A DNA stretch of 64,000 nucleotides, taken from Diploptera punctata. Taxonomy: Eukaryota; Arthropoda; Insecta; Blattodea; Blaberidae. Made by a program: the position numbers and the translations under genes. Under the pieces are notes generated by a model. It saw only the letters and a program-made list of their open reading frames with translations. It did not search any database and was not told where the DNA came from. Positions within the stretch are counted from its first letter, which is position 1. Each line of letters begins with the position of its first letter. Positions 30,880 through 40,789 of the stretch are shown one piece after another. Location: the NCBI GenBank assembly GCA_030220185.1, contig JASPKZ010009901.1:62001-126000 (forward strand), in the 5' to 3' direction.

Positions 30880-31380
30880 AATTCGAAAACAAAATAATAA
30901 AACATATAGAATAAATTAATTCAAACTGAGAAATTAATTAAATATATAAGTTACAATATAAATCAAAATAGAGTATTAATTTTATTAAAATTTTAAAATG
31001 TTTAAATAATTAATTTTATTGTTTTCCTAAATCTATTTTTGTTTAGTTTATTTAGCTCGGGATTTAATCTAATTAGTTATACAATTTTGTTCTAAAATAT
31101 CTACTCTCTTCAGATCCAGCAATTGTATTCATCCTTTGAATCTAAGGTGGATTTCCACAAAATTAATACTTTCCCTTTGTTACAGCTTATGTGTATCTTG
31201 GTGTCTGGATGAGTAAATAAAAAGACGTATTGTCTACGAAAATAATTAATTAGTAATGTCCATTGTGATTATTTTTTTCCCCGAAAAATATTAGTGTAGT
31301 ATAATTAACAATATTAATTATTATATTACTATTTACCATAATTTAAAAAAATATATACCAAATTACAAATTTATAAATTC
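30880..31380. other. AT-rich stretch without clear feature
   Basis: No feature recognised. Confidence 0.45.
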
Positions 31381-31384
31381 ATAA

Positions 31385-31826
31385 TTCGAAGCACGCTAAC
31401 ATACGGTACAGAAACTTGGCAGTTGAATAAAAATTTGAAATTAAAACTAATGTCTACTGAAATGGATTGTTTTAGATGATCAACTAGACATTCTAAATTG
31501 GAAAAAAAAAAAAAAAGTCAGAAATACAATCATCAGGCTATAAATAAAAATCCAAAATTCAATATTAGATTTTGCGAGATATAGACAACTAGAATGGTAT
31601 GGTCATATACGTAGAATGAAAGAGAAAATATTACCCAGACAAGCTTTGGAATGGATTCCACATGGGAAAGGAAGGAGAGGTCGACCTAGATTTAAATGGA
31701 TGGATGATTTTATAAGAAGAGGGATGAGGGAGATAGGTCTGGAAGAATTGGAATGGGAAGATAGAGAAGAATGGAGAAAGAAGATAAAAAATTTTAAAAA
31801 ACTTTGGGCACACGAAGATTTTTAAT
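31385..31826 (+). mobile_element. N7 non-LTR retrotransposon 3' end
   Basis: LTYGTETWQL near 31398, then stops and a poly-A run, then the frame 31616-31825: MKEKILPRQALEWIPHGKGR, RGRPRFKWMDDFIRRGMREI, EELEWEDREEWRKKIKNF, stop. This has the P-R-Q-A-L-E-W-x-P ... G-R-P-R ... W ... D-R-E-x-W layout. A minus copy lies at 63361-63611. Confidence 0.75.
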
Positions 31827-31858
31827 ACATTGTAAAAATGTTTATAAATGTATTAATT

Positions 31859-32205
31859 CCGATTGAGGGTCTTTCCACTTTTTCAGCGGTTGCCCTTTTA
31901 CCAGCCGGCTGCTGACCCTTCACATCCACATGTGTCAATCACAGAGGTAGATGATCATCCAGCCAGTGTAGGGGTGACATGTGGTTAGCATGTCGAGTCC
32001 CCCAGCCGTTATAGCTGGTTCCTCAACCTGGAGCCGCTACTTATTGTAGCTACCCAATTGCCTCACGATGCTGGGTGGTCACCGGTCCCATACTGGCCGA
32101 AATACCATGAGAAAATTTCTTCCCCCATGGAGACTCGAACCAGCGCAAGTCCCGTAGCTCTACGCCAAGGCTTCCTACCTTAACCGCTCGGCTACGGCGC
32201 GGGAC
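31859..32205 (-). mobile_element. S3 SINE, complete, with 14-bp TSD
   Basis: On minus: head GTCCCGCGCCGTAGCCGAGC with GGTTAAGG, B box CTGGTTCGAGTCTCC, middle CTCATGGTATTTCGGCC, then GTGACCACCCAGCATCG, GGGGGACTCGACATGCTAAC, CATGTCACCCCTACACTGGC and the end AAAAGGGCAACCGCTGAAAA. Perfect TSD TAAATGTATTAATT at 31845-31858 and 32206-32219. It is the reference copy for S3 in this window. Confidence 0.9.
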
Positions 32206-32224
32206 TAAATGTATTAATTAATTA

Positions 32225-32810
32225 ATTAAATATACGCCTATAATAGTGACATAATTTTTAATGCTTAAAATTTTGATGTGTAATGTTGCATTTTACTCTA
32301 ATAAAAAATACACTTTAATCAAACATGATGCCTCGGGAGAGTAAGAAGGGCACTTATTTGCAAGTTAAGAAAATTGCATTTGAAAATTATTCACTGAAAT
32401 TTAAATTTAGACTATGTCTACATTATTTATAAATGTTTTAAAACTCCGCATTTTGTTTTTATTTGGGAATTATATAGAGAAACTTTGACTATTTTTTGTA
32501 ATTTGATTTAGTTATCGATTGCTAAAGGCTACAAGCTTCGAATACATTAGAATTTATTATATAATGAATTCAACAGAAGTCTGTAAAATGGTTCGACGGG
32601 AATTTATAAACGTCAATCTGTAAGGAAATTTTAATTGTCCTGAATTGTAAGTTAAAATTTTCAGATTATGTTTAGAAAATAAATAATAGACCGAATTACG
32701 TTTTTATACTTTATATTGTTATTTTTTTAAATAAAAAGAGATTTATAAGTGTAAAAACAAAACCTGACAATTTCAGCTAAATGTATTGCCTTTAATTGTT
32801 TATTGTCTTT
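32225..32810. other. AT-rich stretch without clear feature
   Basis: No repeat or frame recognised. Confidence 0.45.
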
Positions 32811-32811
32811 T

Positions 32812-33145
32812 GTTTATCTGACAAAGGAACTGTCAATCATTGCATGTCAAAACCTACCTTGAAATTTCTCCCAGAGAAGCATTGTGATGTGCCAAGGCCG
32901 TGTCCGAAAACATTGCCGTTTTTAACTACAAGGTACAGAAATCGAAGCCAGAATCATCCAACAATTGCAGTCACTGTACGGAGTAGATGGACTCCCTGCA
33001 AGGGTAAGAGGGGAGTGGAGTGAGGCGGGACGTGGCGTGGACGGTAGATAGTGAGAGTTATTCAATTTTATCAATTCAGAAGTTGCATTACTTCAATACT
33101 GTTTAAATGAGAGATTTGGCGCTGGAGTTTAGTGTCTTATTTATT
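32812..33145 (+). repeat. Dispersed repeat D1, copy 2
   Basis: Partner of 20217-20565 (GGAACTGTCAATCATTGCAT, TACCTTGAAATTTCTCCCAG, GCCAAGGCCGTGTCC). Followed closely by repeat D2, so D1 and D2 may be parts of one larger element. Confidence 0.7.
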
Positions 33146-33465
33146 ATTCGGAACGTACCATATTTTCATATTAAATTGTTGGGCTATTCTATGCCACTGT
33201 ACAACCTGTTATATTCGATTGGAGAACAAATTACTACTAACATAATGTAGGCCAATGTATTAATACACGTTCCTGCTAGAGTTAATTGCCACAGTTTTAC
33301 TCACATATAAGGGGATTCTACCCCAGGAGTCCACCTACATTAGTGAGCAAGGAAGTGTGAGAAATTGAGCAAGTTAGTGTTAGTATGGGCAACACAGGGT
33401 GAGAAAATGGGCGAGTTAGTGCATACTAGATTAGTTTAGCGTTTTCTTGTTTGTTACCGGGTTTA

Positions 33466-33638
33466 TGTCAGGTTGAGAAAACCAGCTATATCGGCTGGGG
33501 TCCCCGACATACTGACCACATGTCACCCCTACACTTGCTGGGTGATCATCTACCTCTATGATTAACACAATTGTTTGTATGGCCAACAGCCGGAAGATAG
33601 GCCGGCCTTTTAGGCCTGTCGTGCCGTGTAGTTTTTAG
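33466..33638 (+). mobile_element. S3 SINE 3' half with 8-bp TSD
   Basis: GGCTGGGGTCCCCGACATAC, CATGTCACCCCTACACTTGC and GGCCGGCCTTTTAGGCC are the S3 tail. CGGGTTTA at 33458-33465 and 33639-33646 brackets it. The partner repeat at 37730 shows the unoccupied site. Confidence 0.8.
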
Positions 33639-33793
33639 CGGGTTTATATAAAAATTTGGCTACGCTGTCTGAGCAATGACTAATATATATTTTAAATTGT
33701 AAACATGGCGAATTTTGGTTACTTTGAGCTCAACTTCTCGCTTTATTTTAAGGCATTTCTCACATTTTTTAGGAAAAAATGAACATATAGGAT

Positions 33794-34118
33794 CCATCCA
33801 TCCATCCATAATAATTCTGCCGAGGGCAGGTCTTTCACTGCAATCATAGCATTTTCATGCTATGCTTTGTAGCTTTACTAGGGAATTATAGATGTGGTAG
33901 CTTCCCGTTGCTTTCCACACCGGTGAAGATGATGATGGCAATAATAAGGATGATGATGATGATGATGGCCGGATGATTTTCGGGGACCGTTGGGCACTAA
34001 GCTTCCTGACATTTGTCTTACAAGTGAGGAAAACCCCGAAAAAACACCTCACCAGGAGCCTGTCCCGACCGGGAATCGAACCCGTGTCCGCTGCGTGACA
34101 AGGCGGCACGCTACCTGT
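33794..34118 (-). mobile_element. S1 SINE, head truncated
   Basis: CATCCATCCATCCATAATAA, then TCTGCCGAGGGCAGG, the small hairpin AGCATTTTCATGCT, a GATGATGATG run, and GGGAATCGAACCCGTGTCCG. It stops at GGCACGCTACC, lacking the terminal GTGGTCTCGAG part. Confidence 0.8.
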
Positions 34119-34539
34119 AGGATAAAGGGAGATATATTCGCGTTATATGTAATTCCGTGATTGTTAATTTTGAAACATTGTTCCGAAGTTAAAATACGAG
34201 ATAAATATATATTGAGGTATTTAGACTGAAGGTCATATCTTTACATAACATATTTTTCTTTTTAATATCAGTATTCTACCTAGAATGATAATATTGTACT
34301 GAAATTTCAAAATTAACTACACGATATTTCCGATATCACGAAATTACCTCCATTTACCCTATATCTATCTCAAATAATTATTCATAAGTTGCAACAATAA
34401 TTTGTGCATTTTTCAATTTTTTTATTTGAATTTATATAGATGTCAAAGGTGGCGTAGATTCCCCAATTTTTGTTCACCATTACTGATTTTATGATTTCCC
34501 CGAGTATTAATCTTTCGTCTCTGGGCACACTGAATTATC

Positions 34540-35730
34540 TGTAGTTAAAATACGCCTAGCATGGAAGCAATAATTATCGAATTGCTGAATATTTTAAAGC
34601 TGCAGTAGAAGCAGAAGACACCATGAAACCGAGATGAAAGTGGAAGGAAGGGCACATTTGTAATACTTGTTACAAGCATGCATAAATGTGTAAAGCACGG
34701 CATATAAAAAGGTTAACTCGAGTTTGTGCAGGTACAAGTGGCTTAAATTGCTGGCAATAATCGGGAAGGCGCCTGCGTGCTGGTCCGCAGAGGTTATCAT
34801 CCTCGAGCCAACAGGTGCGGCCTTTACACTGCGCATATGTTGTCAGGTGGGGGTGCTCTACTCCACAGAGTGAAGATGAGCAGCATTCCATAGGGCTCCA
34901 GTTAATTTTAAAGTGTGGTTTGGATGTAAAAAGCATTGTTTTATTTAATGTGTCTTCTCTAATGAATTTTGGCACTTATTCATTAAATATTTTAAGAAAA
35001 CCATTTGTAAAATGCGCTTAAACCTATTATAATTTACCTCATTCTTCAATTTAATTGAGAAGTAGTTAAACATATTTCATAAGCAAAGCCACGAATGATT
35101 TCCAATTTATCTAGAGAATTTGGAAATGAAGAGTGGCATTTGTTAGGACTATTTAATGAATAAAATTAAGCTGTTTACTTCAAAAGTCGTTATTTATACA
35201 TAGTTACCGGTATTTTAAAATGTTTATATATTTAATGTAAACGGCGAAGTTTGAAAACAAATCAGAAATGTGAGGTTATGTATATTCACTGCAACTTGAT
35301 CATTTTATTTATTACCAAATAGAATCGCAGTATTCTATGAATGCACCCTAGTGGAGAAATAATGAAACACATCAAATTGTATATTATTATAATCAACATA
35401 ATAGGTTATTAATTTATTTTTTTATAAACAACTCAGTAAAATCAAGGAATCTGTTCATTGTATTTAATTTTATGTTGGAGAAAAATAATGCTCTGGACTG
35501 TTCAGAATATTAAAAAGGAGGAACTTTCTTTATCACAAAAGCAGGAGCTGATAAAGAGATATCGATAAAGAGCGAGGTGAAACATGACTATCATTGGTTG
35601 TTAAAACAAAATTCATTGAAACGTGATTGGTCATTGAATACCATCAATAAATTTCACACACAAAACGAAATAGGTATTTCAATTATAATGTATTATTTTA
35701 TTAATTGTTTACGAACCTTTACTATTATTT
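34540..35730. other. Mostly non-repetitive stretch
   Basis: 34594-34975 is less AT-rich than its surroundings and holds overlapping open frames on minus (101 codons at 34670-34975) with several cysteines but no motif I recognise. I do not call a gene. Confidence 0.35.
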
Positions 35731-35735
35731 ATTAT

Positions 35736-35771
35736 TATTACTATTGTTATTACTACTATTATTACTATTAC

Positions 35772-35807
<36 letters not shown>

Positions 35808-35833
35808 TACTATTATTATTATTACTATTATTG
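35736..35833. repeat. (ATT)n/(ACT)n array
   Basis: ATT triplets with ACT variants. The frame ending in poly-Tyr here is an artefact of the array. Confidence 0.95.
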
Positions 35834-35861
35834 ACAAAAGTGACAGTAGAGTAGAGGAAAC

Positions 35862-36057
35862 TACATAACGGTAAACCACATGACCTTTATAGGAAACCAG
35901 ATGTAAAAATATATGTTAAGTGTCGTAAACCGCGATGAGAAGACTTCTGGCACAATTGGGAAATTAAAGAGAGACACGGAAAATTATTTTAGAAAAAAAA
36001 ACTAGAGGGAAAGCACTCAGAACGTAGGCCAAGAATAAGAAGAGGGTATAACATTAA
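35862..36057 (+). mobile_element. N1 retrotransposon fragment, 5' segment (split by P)
   Basis: GGAAACTACATAACGGTAAA, CCTTTATAGGAAACCAGATG and GGGAAAGCACTCAGAACGTA correspond to the HNSELHGLYRKPD to GKRPVGRP region. Interrupted by the P element at 36058 and resuming at 36348. Confidence 0.7.
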
Positions 36058-36339
36058 TATTAAAATATATATACAGTCAATATGCCCATTTCACCAATTA
36101 ATGTTTTAAAATGGTCAACAAGTTTCTACAGCCAAGCTGTCATTCTCAAGACTAGATATTGACTGAAGACAAAATTGATAATAAATAAATAAACAAATTC
36201 AGTTAAAAACAAACTACGTCACATCATGATGTGTAGAAACTTGTTGACCATTTTAAAACATTAATTGGTGAAATGGGCATATTGACTGTATATATATATT
36301 TTAATATTTTATCACCAAGAAGATCACTTGTGTATTAAA
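36058..36339 (+). mobile_element. P palindromic element, copy 1 (8-bp TSD)
   Basis: Inverted arms of about 90 bp: TATACAGTCAATATGCCCAT, AATGTTTTAAAATGGTCAAC and AGTTTCTAC, mirrored by GTAGAAACTTGTTGACC ... ATGGGCATATTGACTGTATA. The centre is a roughly 75-bp spacer with ATTGACTGAAGACAAAATTG. After the second arm comes a fixed 3' end, TCACCAAGAAGATCACTTGT then GTATTAAA. AACATTAA at 36050-36057 and 36340-36347 is the TSD. Confidence 0.75.
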
Positions 36340-36430
36340 AACATTAACATTATTTGAGGAATGTAAATTATACAGGAAATGACGGAAAAATGTTAGTTCA
36401 GGATAGGTTTGTATGGAGATTCATAGTCTT
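36340..36430 (+). mobile_element. N1 retrotransposon fragment, 3' segment
   Basis: ATTATTTGAGGAATGTAAAT, CAGGAAATGACGG and ATGGAGATTCATAG complete the N1 3' end, which runs directly into (ATT)n. Confidence 0.65.
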
Positions 36431-36435
36431 AGTGA

Positions 36436-36436
<1 letters not shown>

Positions 36437-36473
<37 letters not shown>

Positions 36474-36476
36474 CAT
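36437..36476. repeat. (ATT)n microsatellite at an N1 3' end
   Basis: ATT units begin immediately after the N1 terminal GTCTTAGTGA. Confidence 0.9.
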
Positions 36477-36489
36477 TACATGACTTAGA

Positions 36490-36625
36490 CCAATTTTTCA
36501 TTTTATTACGAAACTGTACTGTGATTGTTATATTTTAATGCAACATATTTTGCCCTGATTGATTGGAATGGAATTCCACATGATCTTAACTCATCCAGAC
36601 TACATTAATAAATAATAAGTAAATA
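36490..36625 (+). mobile_element. CR-type retroelement 3' end, degraded
   Basis: GGAATTCCACATGATCTTAA, then CTCATCCAGACTACATTAAT and AAATAATA, follows the pattern of the 3' terminus at 25270-25325. Confidence 0.4.
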
Positions 36626-36629
36626 ATAA

Positions 36630-37190
36630 AATCAAAATATAGTTCCTAATAATACCTAATATCAACATATAAATTAATAATTTTAATTTGTATGGATTGA
36701 AATCTATCCTATTTTTCATCTCAATGGCTTAGCAAAATTATAAATAATTTAAGTAGGATATTTGTTCTAAACTGTATATTTTACAGCGGAAAACAAAAAT
36801 GTTCACCCCTGAATCTGAATAAACTCATGAAGAAACGATGGAATGGGGAATGCCGATTCTTGTCAATAAACAAGAGGGAAAGTTTCAGATTCGGGTTGTA
36901 TATGGAATACGGTTGGCATGCATGCATGTATGCATATTAAAGGAGATAGATCACTTTGTGCTAAGCTGATAAGGCACAAGTGCTGGTGAAAACTCGACTT
37001 GTACATGTTATTACAAGCCAGTTTAACACTAGCAAAGAAATGTGGCATCAGGCGTGCATCAAAGGTAAATCCACTAGTTTCCAACACTCATTTCTCATGC
37101 AACATAGGTATTTTCATAGTATCGAAATCTCTGGCGCTACAGGTCCAGAATACTGCCCTATTTCACAATATTATGCAATGTTTTTTCGTC
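36630..37190. other. Stretch without clear feature
   Basis: Short overlapping frames on both strands (36863-37292) show no motif. A poly-G run at 37195-37206 precedes an S5 SINE. Confidence 0.4.
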
Positions 37191-37203
37191 CCTCGGGGGG
37201 GGG

Positions 37204-37455
37204 GGGCTAGTGGTTACCGTGCTCGCCACCGATTCCAAGTCTCGAGGGTTCAAACCCGGCCGGGATTATTTTTTCAGGACGAAAATTTATGAGCATAGCT
37301 TCTTTCAGAAAGGAACCAAAGCTGCAAGTTCCGTGTCATAGACTATGGGAAGTAAAAGCCTAAACAGAAGGCCCCTAGCAAAATTGTTGACCCTTTTAAT
37401 CCTTGATTTGAATTACGACGTTAATGACCTAATATGTTAAAGAGCGTCGTTAAAA
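37204..37455 (+). mobile_element. S5 tRNA-headed SINE
   Basis: GCTAGTGGTTACCGTGCTCG (A box) and GAGGGTTCAAACCCGGCC (B box) make a better head than the copy at 2783. The body is AGCTTCTTTCAGAAAGGAAC and AAGTAAAAGCCTAAACAGAA, and the end is GAATTACGACGTTAATGACC. Confidence 0.7.
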
Positions 37456-37474
37456 ATAGGCTATTTATGCCTCC

Positions 37475-38005
37475 ATGCTACCTGTGAATATTCGATCGGA
37501 GAAGAACTGATTGCTAGCGTCATGTTGGCCAATGGGAAAACATGTTTCCGTTAGAGCAAATTACCAACAATGTTTACTCACATAAAAGGGGATTCTAATC
37601 TAGGAGTCCACTTACATAAATGGCCAAGTTAGGATGAGAAAATGGGCAAGTTAGTATTAATTTGGGCATATTAGGGTGAGTAAATGGGCGAATTAGTGCA
37701 TCAAATTAGTTTAGCGTTCACTTGTTTGTTAGCAGGTTTTGTGATAAGTTGGTTACACTGTCTAAGCAATGACTAATACATATTTTATATTGCAAATAAG
37801 CTGATTATAGGTTCTTTGAGCTCATATTTTAAATCATTTCTCAATTTTTTGGAAAAATCAACACATATATTTCTCTCGGATAATTATTCGCACACTACAA
37901 TAATAAATTGTGTGTTTTTCCGCTTTTTATTTGAATTTTAGGTGGCATTGTGGCATAGAATTTTCAAAAATACCATTACTATAACATTATGTTTCCCTTC
38001 TCGTT
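37475..38005 (+). repeat. Dispersed repeat D2, copy 2
   Basis: Unoccupied partner of 33170-34520 (no S3 or S1 inside). CATAAAAGGGGATTCTAATC, GTGCATCAAATTAGTTTAGC and AAATTGTGTGTTTTTCCGC. Contains GTTGGCCAATG where the other copy has GTAGGCCAATG. Confidence 0.65.
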
Positions 38006-38197
38006 GATGAGGCACCAGGAAAATGTCTTAGATTCAACAGAATACATTTATAACTGAGACAAGAACTTTGGACACCAAAGCATTGGAAAAAGGCTAATAA
38101 ATGTTGCGAAACACTGACTAAAGACCACGTGATCCACTAGTGTCTTGATGTGCAGTTTCGTTCTGAGGCAACATTAGATTCTTGTAGGTTGAAACTT

Positions 38198-38412
38198 CAC
38201 TGTAAAAATACAACCGTCAAGAAATGCAGACATGGGTTCAACTGGGGTAAATTTTTCCGGAGGTCAAATAGTCCCCCATTCGGTTCTCCGGGCGGGGACT
38301 ACTTCAGGGAACCCATGCCAAAGGCTAAAGCATTAGCTCAGGATAGGAATGTATGGAGAGCTTATGTCCGTGTGACCATGAACCTACGGGTTCGATAGTG
38401 CCAGTGAGTAAG
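38198..38412 (+). mobile_element. N1 minimal derivative (5' leader joined to 3' end)
   Basis: AAAATACAACCGTCAAGAAA, CATGGGTTCAACTGGGG, GGTTCTCCGGGCGGGGACTA and TTCAGGGAACCCATGCC match 60389-60490. The sequence then passes straight into TTAGCTCAGGATAGGAATGT and the terminal WRAYVR coding end. The whole of the endonuclease and reverse transcriptase is missing. Confidence 0.7.
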
Positions 38413-38599
38413 TAAAGTTGAAACTTTTCAGTGAATTATGGACAAGTTGTTTACTACGTTCTGACTGGATTATACATACAGAAGAGACGCGAAAGATACA
38501 TTGCCTATGATTATTTTACAATACTTTGATCACCTCATCCCCCTTTACATTTCTACTCGTTTCCATTCAATATCTTCCCACCATAACTTTAATACACGT

Positions 38600-38830
38600 T
38601 GGAGAGAAAATGTAACTCTAGCTGTACTCCTGCATCAAACATGTCATTATTCCTCATCCTTCCTTCTTTCAGCTACCAGACTCTGAAATTTCTTCCCCTT
38701 TTATATCAGGGACTGCCCGACTCAGAAACAATTTTAAAAAGGTCGCTAAATATTTCCTTAGACAATATAATTTATAACCATGTTCTTGGTACATTTATTT
38801 TTCTTCTCTTATATTTTTAATTTTCTTTAC
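38600..38830 (+). pseudogene. CR-type retrotransposon C-terminal fragment
   Basis: SATRL, a stop in place of W, then NFFPFYIRDCPTQKQF near 38670-38740 reproduces the R-x-W-N-x-L-P-x-x-I-R-D-C motif with one nonsense change. It is more degraded than 24714-24917. Confidence 0.55.
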
Positions 38831-38883
38831 CAAGCAAATTATTTTATCAAATTTTAGGTTACTTCTATTATTATTAAAAAAAA

Positions 38884-39065
38884 ACTCACTGGCGTTATCG
38901 AACCCGGAGGTTCATGGCCACGCGGACATAAGCTCTCCATACATCTCTATCCTGAGCTAATGTTTTCCAAACATCCCCTGTATAATCTACTTCCCTCAAA
39001 TCATAGTTAATGTTATTCTCTCACGTCATTCTTGGTCTAGAATGAGGTGGGAGAATAACTAACTA

Positions 39066-39066
<1 letters not shown>
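38884..39066 (-). mobile_element. N1 3' end with terminal snap-back
   Basis: CGAACCCGGAGGTTCATGGC, CATAAGCTCTCCATACATC and ATAGTTAATGTTATTCTCTC is antisense N1. At about 39035 it flips: AGAATGAGGTGGGAGAATAA is the same N1 segment in sense orientation, forming a hairpin of about 29-bp arms (39003-39031 with 39038-39066). Confidence 0.7.

Positions 39067-39142
<76 letters not shown>
39067..39142. repeat. (ATT)n microsatellite
   Basis: Pure ATT array beginning where the N1 snap-back ends. Confidence 0.95.
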
Positions 39143-39143
<1 letters not shown>

Positions 39144-39427
39144 TCCTATTATCATTATTTTAATATGCTTTTGTTCTTTCCTTGTTATCTGTTTATTGTG
39201 TAATATATGCCTATTAATATTATTAATCAAGTTGTAGATAATTCATAATTATTATAGCCAATGTGTATTCAGAGCTGTCATACCAGATAGGCCTATGTAC
39301 TTTTTTTATGAAAGCTTAAAATGTAGTTTGAAAAAAAAACTTATGTAATTTTTAAATTCTTAAAGTGTTGAAATTTGTTATAAAAATTGCATTAGGTAAA
39401 ATGGAATTTTAATGATATACACGAAAA

Positions 39428-39731
39428 GTGTCCACCGCTATGCTCTCGAGGTCGCGCGCAGCCTTGTCACGCAGCGGGCCCGAGTTCGATTCCCGGTCGG
39501 GACAGGCTCCTGTGTGAGGTTTATTTCGGGGTTTTTCCTACCTGTAAGACAAGTGTCATGAACCTTAGGACCAAACGGTCTCGGGAATCATCCGGCCATC
39601 ATCCTTATCATTATCATCACCATCCTTTTACCACACCTACTATTCCTTAGTAAAGCTGCAAATCATAGCATGAAAATGCTATGATTGTAGTGAAAGACCT
39701 GCCCTCGGGCAGAATTACTATGGATGGATGG
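39428..39731 (+). mobile_element. S1 SINE with 9-bp TSD
   Basis: Head GTCCACCGCTATGCTCTCGA, B box CCCGAGTTCGATTCCCGGTC, and a shortened middle (about 30 bp missing before CACACCTACTATTCC). End GGGCAGAATTACTATGGATG. ACACGAAAA at 39419-39427 and 39732-39740. Confidence 0.9.
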
Positions 39732-39885
39732 ACACGAAAACTATTACTATTAATTCTATTAGCCCTCAGAACAAATTCTTCTCGCCCATCTGTCTTTACT
39801 TTCTTTGTATCACTTACAGACGCTTTAAACATGTAAGGTCATATCGAGTCCATGTATTTACTTATTTAATGATATTATGAAATTA

Positions 39886-40022
39886 TGAATATGATGAAAT
39901 GGGTTCTGCAAATGGAACTCCAACCTACATTTGTCTCGACGACTGAGGAAACCCAGGAAAAACCCAATTAAAGGTTAGTCGACACCGGGGTTTGAACCCT
40001 ACATCTCCCGTATACGAGTCTT
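39886..40022 (-). mobile_element. S9 tRNA-like SINE head
   Basis: On minus: TACGGGAGATGTAGGGTTCA then AACCCCGGTGTCGACTAACC is a B-box region. The A box is diverged. Single copy in the window. Confidence 0.4.
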
Positions 40023-40036
40023 AAACACATCATGAA

Positions 40037-40202
40037 GTAAAATATTAAAATAAATACCTTGGAAGATGGTGCCGTGGACCTCAACTAGCGCACACCCTTC
40101 TGCTGAAAATAGAATCTGGTTTCTGAAAGACCTACAATTAAAAAAAAAATGTAACTGAGGAAGATACACCTGCCAAGGTATTTATTTATTTTAATATTTT
40201 AC
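40037..40202. mobile_element. Palindromic element with hammerhead-like centre
   Basis: Left arm GTAAAATATTAAAATAAATA plus CCTTGG (40037-40062) is mirrored by 40173-40202, apart from one extra TTTA. The interior holds CTGAAAA, a short AGAA/TTCT stem, then GAAAG (near 40101-40126), the same order as CUGANGA-stem-GAAA at 43910. Similar in form to P but not alignable to it. Confidence 0.45.
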
Positions 40203-40387
40203 CTTATGAATATTCACCTCAACGGAATTAAATTATGGATTTTATTAATACTTACTCAAACATTATTGCTTGAAATATTCGCTCTGTAACGCATTTGTTG
40301 ATCTACAGTAAATATTATAATACATTGACCACTATGGACTTTGGGCAATATTTTGAATTGCACTGCACAATGTGTACTAGTCGCTAT

Positions 40388-40510
40388 TTAATTATCTTGT
40401 TTGTGTAAATGCACTTTCGCGTTAACGCTTAAGACAAACATACCAAGTCCAAAGATATACACTGTGTAAGCAACAAGTGCTGCTACCCTTTTGGCTTCAC
40501 ATTTACCACG
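40388..40510 (-). CDS. Possible terminal exon encoding a membrane segment
   Basis: The minus frame opens after TTATAG (a potential 3' splice site, complement of 40511-40516) and reads GKCEAKRVAALVAYTVYIFG, then LGMFVLSVNAKVHLH, ending KQDN at TAA (40388-40390). The middle is a plausible 20-residue transmembrane helix followed by a basic tail. Codon use is less AT-rich than the surroundings, and a poly(A)-signal-like AATAAA lies downstream near 40240. I do not recognise the protein. Hydrophobic frames are common by chance in AT-rich DNA. Confidence 0.25.
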   Translation of the reverse strand, partial: RGKCEAKRVAALVAYTVYIFGLGMFVLSVNAKVHLHKQDN

Positions 40511-40789
40511 CTATAAGGTGAATTTACAACGAACCACTTGTATAACTTCCGATGCTCAGGAGCGTTTTGAGAGTCATGAAATCTCATTCGGAAAGGAGAG
40601 CATAAAATATAATGATTTATACACAGACATTCTTGCTACCTCCCGTCAATATAATATAGTCGCTTGACTCACTTCAAAGAATGCTTCTAAAAACAAAGTT
40701 AAAACGTATAACAAATTTAACTAACCTTGTACTACAATAACACAACGCCGTTAAACAGCGGTTTAATTTCGTTTACGTTTCTAAAATAT

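Larger units (their letters stand above)
33170..34520 (+). repeat. Dispersed repeat D2, copy 1 (split by S3 and S1)
   Basis: Aligns with 37475-38005: TATTCGATTGGAGAACAAAT, ATAAGGGGATTCTACCCCAG, TTAGTGCATACTAGATTAGT, GAGCAATGACTAATATATAT and, after the S1 insertion, ATAATTTGTGCATTTTTCAA. GGGCGAGTTAG / GGGCAAGTTAG phrases recur internally. About 250 bases around 34130-34370 lack a partner in copy 2. Confidence 0.6.

Noticed and set aside
34670..34975. 101-codon minus frame in a less AT-rich stretch
   Set aside because: It overlaps other open frames in different phases, lacks motifs, and has no splice or poly(A) context that favours it.
36995..37210. Overlapping plus-strand frames before the poly-G run
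   Set aside because: Short, in several phases at once, and one ends in the S5 SINE.
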